NCBI GenBank assembly: GCA_934292955.1
Contig: CAKQXZ010000079.1
Location: forward strand, 1 to 10,200
DNA length: 10,200 nt
Direction: 5' to 3'
Source: an uncultured Clostridia bacterium
GTDB lineage: Bacteria > Bacillota_A > Clostridia > Christensenellales > Borkfalkiaceae
Position 1 is the first letter of the stretch, and each line of letters opens with the position of its first letter. This document shows, piece after piece, positions 6,894 through 10,200 of this stretch. Both the position numbers and the translations under genes were made by a program. The notes under the pieces are model-generated. The model saw only the letters and a list, made by a program, of their open reading frames with translations. It was not told the DNA's origin and did not search any database.

Positions 6894-7868
6894 ATGAAAA
6901 AAAGAAACTTACTTGCAACTATCGGTTCGCTTTCGCTGGTAACGGCGTTATCTTTCGGTGTTGTGGCATGCGCTGCTAATTCCGATTCGTCGGGTAATCA
7001 GGCAGGAAACAAACACACATTCAGCCAAAGCGGCGACTTTTTTGCCGTATCCGCCGCGTCGGGCGCAAGTTTTCTTAATGTCGAAAGCGGCAATACGACC
7101 GCTAAAAAACGCCGCGCGTTAAACGCCGAACAAAGCGTTACAGGCGGCGAAACTCTTGTTCGTCCCGCAGAATTTACCGACGAAAACGTCAAAGAAATCA
7201 AGAACAGCCTTATCATGTTCGATTCGGTTGTCGGCGGCGGCGTAAGTTCTAAAATAGAAGAGTGCGGCGAATCCGACGGCGAATATTCCGTTTACGCTTA
7301 TAAAATGACCGTTAACTTCGGCGGTGAAACGGCTGTAATGTATTACAACGAAACTGCCACAAAGACCGAAATCGACGAAGACGACGACGGTATCGAAACC
7401 GAAACAAAAACCACTCTTAGCGGCGTGCTTGTATCGGGCGAAAACGTTTACGAAGCGTCAGGCAAGCGCGAAGAAGAAATCAGCGACGACGAGAAAGAAT
7501 TCGAACTCGAACTTATCGTTAAAAAGAGTGCGGAAGATTATATAAAGTTCGCCTATAGCACCGAAAACGAAGCAAACGAGAACGAAACCGAGTATGAATG
7601 CGAGATATACGAAAACGGCGTAAGAGTGCAGAAAACCGAAATCGAAATCGAAGAAGAAAACGGCAAAACCGAAATTAAATTCGAACTTGAAAAGGGCGGC
7701 AAAAAAGACGGAATCGAATATAAAATCGTCAAGCGTGCCGAAGATAAATTTGATATCTGCCGCAAACAAAACAAAAACAAATCTTACATTCTTGCCGAAA
7801 AAACCGCCCAAGGTTATACCTTCACTTATTCAAACGGTTTCAGCGAAACGGTGCTGTTCACCGCATAA
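6894..7868 (+). CDS. Acidic secreted lipoprotein of unknown function, likely sigma-factor target
   Basis: 324 residues. It opens with a lipoprotein signal: MKKRNLL, a hydrophobic stretch, then the lipobox VVAC with lipidated Cys26. The mature part should be anchored to the outer face of the cytoplasmic membrane. A Ser/Ala/Asn-rich linker (about 27-85) leads to a domain dominated by Glu, Lys and alternating hydrophobic residues (for example EFELELIVKK and KTEIEIEEENGKTEIKFELE), which predicts repeated beta-strands, probably one or two meander or barrel-like units. No catalytic motif is visible and I recognise no family. It shares a promoter-like block with the sigma gene and lies directly after the anti-sigma gene. 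It could be an output of the regulon or a ligand or partner of the acidic ectodomain; both are inference. Confidence 0.85.
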   Translation: MKKRNLLATIGSLSLVTALSFGVVACAANSDSSGNQAGNKHTFSQSGDFFAVSAASGASFLNVESGNTTAKKRRALNAEQSVTGGETLVRPAEFTDENVKEIKNSLIMFDSVVGGGVSSKIEECGESDGEYSVYAYKMTVNFGGETAVMYYNETATKTEIDEDDDGIETETKTTLSGVLVSGENVYEASGKREEEISDDEKEFELELIVKKSAEDYIKFAYSTENEANENETEYECEIYENGVRVQKTEIEIEEENGKTEIKFELEKGGKKDGIEYKIVKRAEDKFDICRKQNKNKSYILAEKTAQGYTFTYSNGFSETVLFTA

Positions 7869-7961
7869 CTTGCCCGTTGAACTTTACACAGGCATAAGCA
7901 AACATTACGCATAAAACATTGTGGGGCGTAAGTCAAAACTAATAACATAAACAACAAAAAA

Positions 7962-7988
7962 ACGTCGGCGGGTCCCCGTCGGCGTTTT
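7962..7988. terminator. Hairpin terminator between lipoprotein and BspA-type genes
   Basis: ACGTCGGCGGG (7962-7972) pairs with CCCGTCGGCGT (7975-7985). All 11 positions pair in the + strand RNA, counting two G-U wobbles, although the innermost pair must open to give a 4-nt loop. TTTT and a T-rich stretch follow on +. On the - strand there are two mismatches, but seven T follow, so the element probably works both ways. The remaining bases of 7869-8004 hold no gene that I can see. Confidence 0.8.
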
Positions 7989-8004
7989 AACTTTTATTTG
8001 TTTA

Positions 8005-10200
8005 TTAAACTTCGTAAAGTAAACGATATTTGTTTACTGCTTCCGTTTGAATCTGTTCAAAGGCGTTCGAGTTGATGGTAAAACACTCGTTAACCGATGA
8101 TTCGTCCTTTTTAACTGCGTCAAGATATGCCAACGTGTATTCGCAACCTTTATTTATCGAAGTCTGATAAAGTTCGATAAGTGAAAACATCGCAGTCATA
8201 TTATCCAACGATTCTGCGCGCAAATAATCATCGCTTTTACCTATAATCTGTTTACGCAGCGCATTCTGGGCTTTGTTCGTTACGTTGAGTTTATAGTAAG
8301 AATCGACCGAAACGCCCGTGTCGTAAAGCAAGTCAAGTAACAACTTGCCGCCCGATAAAAATAAATTATAAACCTTTAGCGGAATGCATATTTTGCACGC
8401 AACAGCCCACACAACGTCCTTAGTTGCGTTTGCAATAATGTCAAGCGTCAATCTGGTCGTATTTTTATCTATCAACGACTGTAATGTTCCGTCAAAGGCA
8501 CTGTCTATAATGGTAATGCAGTTTGCCGCCGCCTTTTTAAGGTCTGCCGAATTGTTTCCGTCGTTCCTGATTGTTGTCAGAATATCGATATAACTCTGGC
8601 ATTGCACGGCAAAACCTATTAAAGCCGTTTTTGCTTCATTTGCATTGCTGCAGGTATTATATAATTTGCCCACCGTATCTACTGCGATTCCTGCAAATTT
8701 TATCCACGGAATAGTCTTTTTAATTGCGCTAAAGTCAAATACGCCGCTTGTTTGACCAAGATACATTCCCGCGACTGCGCCGCCGGTATATAAAGCCTTT
8801 TTTAAGTCGGTCAATTCGTTTTCGTTGACGTGATATCCGAGAATATCCATTAAAACGATCGTATACAACTGCTCCTGATTTATGGTTTCGTCGGAGCCGC
8901 TCAGAATCGTCGCCGTCTCATACAAACCTTTCTGAAACATAAAATCGGAGTCGTCATTCATTATTTTTATGTATTGCGAAGAAGACGACAGCAATTCCGA
9001 ACCCATATTGCCCGAAAAAGCGTCAACTATCGCGTCCATTTGATACGCTTGTAACGAAACGTTCCATATAATCGGCTCGTTATTGCTGTTCATATGCCAG
9101 TAATTGCCTGTCGTTCCGGGGTTGGTTTCGCTGTAAATGTACGGCAGTCTGTCAAACGGCATTGCGTTATCCGTATTGATTGAAATATTGCTCCAGTCCG
9201 CAAGCGTGCCGTAATAGTATATCCGTTTTGCGTTCGGGCAAGACGTGCAAACTCTTTTTGCCACCGTTTTTAGCGAACCGTATTCAATAATAAGGTAGGC
9301 AAGTTTCGTGCAGGAATAAAACGCTCCTTCGTTTATCGTAATAACCGACGCGGGAATTGTTACATTCTCAAGCCCCGCATTTTCAAACGAATAGTATCCT
9401 ATAATCTGTAAGTTTTCAGGAAAATTGACTTTTCTCAAAGCGGTGCAGTTTCTGAAAGCGTACGCCTTAATTTCGATAATATTTTCGCCGAAAACAACTT
9501 CTTCAAGCGAAGATAAGTTATCCGCAAGGAATTCGTTAACAACGGTAAGTCCGCTTCCAAGTACAATACGACGAAGTTTGGTACAACCGTTAAACTGCGG
9601 GTCGTATTTATCCGAACTAATCGTCGTCACCGAATCGGGGATAACAATCTCGGTTATTGCCGTATTGGCAAATGCCTTTTTGTTTATGGTAAGCAATCCG
9701 TCGTTCAAGATAATGCTTTCAAGTAAAGTACACCCGTTAAAGGCAAAGGCTCCGACGGTTACAAGGCTTTCGGGAAAAACGACAGATTTAAGTGATGTAC
9801 AATCGGCAAACGCAGAGTTATCTATTAACGTTAACGAGTTACCCCAAGTGATATTTGCAAGTTTTGTACAAGCGCAGAACGCATGACTTCCTATAGTTTG
9901 CAAGCTTTCGGGTAGAATTATGTTTTTCAGTGATGTACAGTTCTCAAATGCATATTCATAAATTGAAGTAATGTTTTGTCCGAAGACAACTTCGTTCAAT
10001 GCTGTTAGATCTTTGAATGAATAGGCAGGAATAGCAAGTAAACCATCGCCAAGAACAACTCGGCGAAGTTTGGTGCAACCGTTAAACAGCGGATCGTATT
10101 TATCCGAAGAAAGTTTTGTCACGGAATCGGGGATAACAATCTCGGTTATTGCCGTATTGGCAAATGCCTTTTTGTTTATGGTAAGCAATCCGTCGTTCAA
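8005..10200 (-). CDS. BspA-type leucine-rich repeat (LRR_5) surface protein, 5' end missing
   Basis: 731 residues are visible and the frame is open at the right edge; the first visible codon (TTG, Leu) is internal to a repeat. Residues 1 to about 330 are LRR_5 repeats of about 23 residues with the consensus AF.nCt.L..v.lP.sl..Ig. Next comes the usual post-repeat segment with YSETNPG and NYWHM (356-370). The remaining 360 residues form a mainly helical domain that I do not recognise, with small-residue and hydrophobic stretches (such as GGAVAGMYLG near 473-482) but no clear membrane anchor or sorting motif. BspA-like proteins are usually exported and bind host or cell-surface partners; export cannot be shown because the N-terminus is absent. 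The repeats contain a 164-residue recent duplication. The gene converges on the lipoprotein gene and is probably unrelated in control. Confidence 0.9.
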   Translation of the reverse strand: MNDGLLTINKKAFANTAITEIVIPDSVTKLSSDKYDPLFNGCTKLRRVVLGDGLLAIPAYSFKDLTALNEVVFGQNITSIYEYAFENCTSLKNIILPESLQTIGSHAFCACTKLANITWGNSLTLIDNSAFADCTSLKSVVFPESLVTVGAFAFNGCTLLESIILNDGLLTINKKAFANTAITEIVIPDSVTTISSDKYDPQFNGCTKLRRIVLGSGLTVVNEFLADNLSSLEEVVFGENIIEIKAYAFRNCTALRKVNFPENLQIIGYYSFENAGLENVTIPASVITINEGAFYSCTKLAYLIIEYGSLKTVAKRVCTSCPNAKRIYYYGTLADWSNISINTDNAMPFDRLPYIYSETNPGTTGNYWHMNSNNEPIIWNVSLQAYQMDAIVDAFSGNMGSELLSSSSQYIKIMNDDSDFMFQKGLYETATILSGSDETINQEQLYTIVLMDILGYHVNENELTDLKKALYTGGAVAGMYLGQTSGVFDFSAIKKTIPWIKFAGIAVDTVGKLYNTCSNANEAKTALIGFAVQCQSYIDILTTIRNDGNNSADLKKAAANCITIIDSAFDGTLQSLIDKNTTRLTLDIIANATKDVVWAVACKICIPLKVYNLFLSGGKLLLDLLYDTGVSVDSYYKLNVTNKAQNALRKQIIGKSDDYLRAESLDNMTAMFSLIELYQTSINKGCEYTLAYLDAVKKDESSVNECFTINSNAFEQIQTEAVNKYRLLYEV
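9632..9708. repeat. Internal duplication in the BspA-type gene, copy 2 (gene order)
   Basis: These 77 bases are identical to 10124-10200, at an offset of exactly 492 bp (164 codons). Similarity continues with scattered changes leftward (for example the region around 9576-9600 against 10068-10092). The unit spans about seven leucine-rich repeats. Confidence 0.9.
10124..10200. repeat. Internal duplication in the BspA-type gene, copy 1 (gene order)
   Basis: Identical to 9632-9708 and cut by the window edge, so the identical tract is at least 77 bp and further units may lie beyond. Confidence 0.9.

Noticed and set aside
7458..7811. A 117-residue - strand open frame opposite the lipoprotein gene
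   Set aside because: It is a Phe-rich shadow of Glu/Lys codons on the other strand and has no start signals.

Overview
The window looks like a chromosomal segment of a low-to-medium-GC member of the Bacillota, most likely an uncultured, gut-type Clostridia. The evidence is strong AGGAG-type ribosome binding sites, hairpin-plus-U-tract terminators, a consensus sigma-A promoter, a type III glutamine synthetase, an M3B-type oligoendopeptidase and a BspA-type leucine-rich surface protein. This placement is inference; no rRNA or other marker gene is present. I see no tRNA, CRISPR array, transposase or phage gene.

Layout, left to right. (1) The C-terminal two thirds of an M3-family oligoendopeptidase, on +, is cut by the left edge. 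(2) It converges on a - strand gene for a predicted ferritin-like helical protein of unknown role, across a shared terminator hairpin. (3) A complete type III glutamine synthetase (glnN) lies upstream of the ferritin-like gene on -. It has its own consensus promoter, a structured leader and a strong terminator. (4) Divergently from glnN, on +, runs an extracytoplasmic-signalling module: an ECF-type sigma factor, an overlapping single-pass membrane protein with an RsgI-like ectodomain that keeps the Asn-Pro autoproteolysis motif, and, 230 bp further on, a strongly acidic lipoprotein. (5) The lipoprotein gene converges, across another hairpin, on the 3' part of a large BspA/LRR_5 surface-protein gene on -, which runs off the right edge.

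The most interesting part is the sigma/anti-sigma/lipoprotein module. The same promoter-like block (34 of 46 positions identical without gaps, including AATCGTATAT) lies upstream of both the sigma gene and the lipoprotein gene. That is what a self-activating ECF regulon with the lipoprotein as a target would look like. The sigma factor is ECF-like (sigma-2 plus sigma-4), whereas the ectodomain of its partner resembles RsgI, which normally pairs with SigI; this would be a hybrid signalling pair. Other points of note are a glnN leader hairpin that is fully paired only in the glnN transcript, and a 492-bp (164-residue) recent internal duplication in the BspA-type gene.
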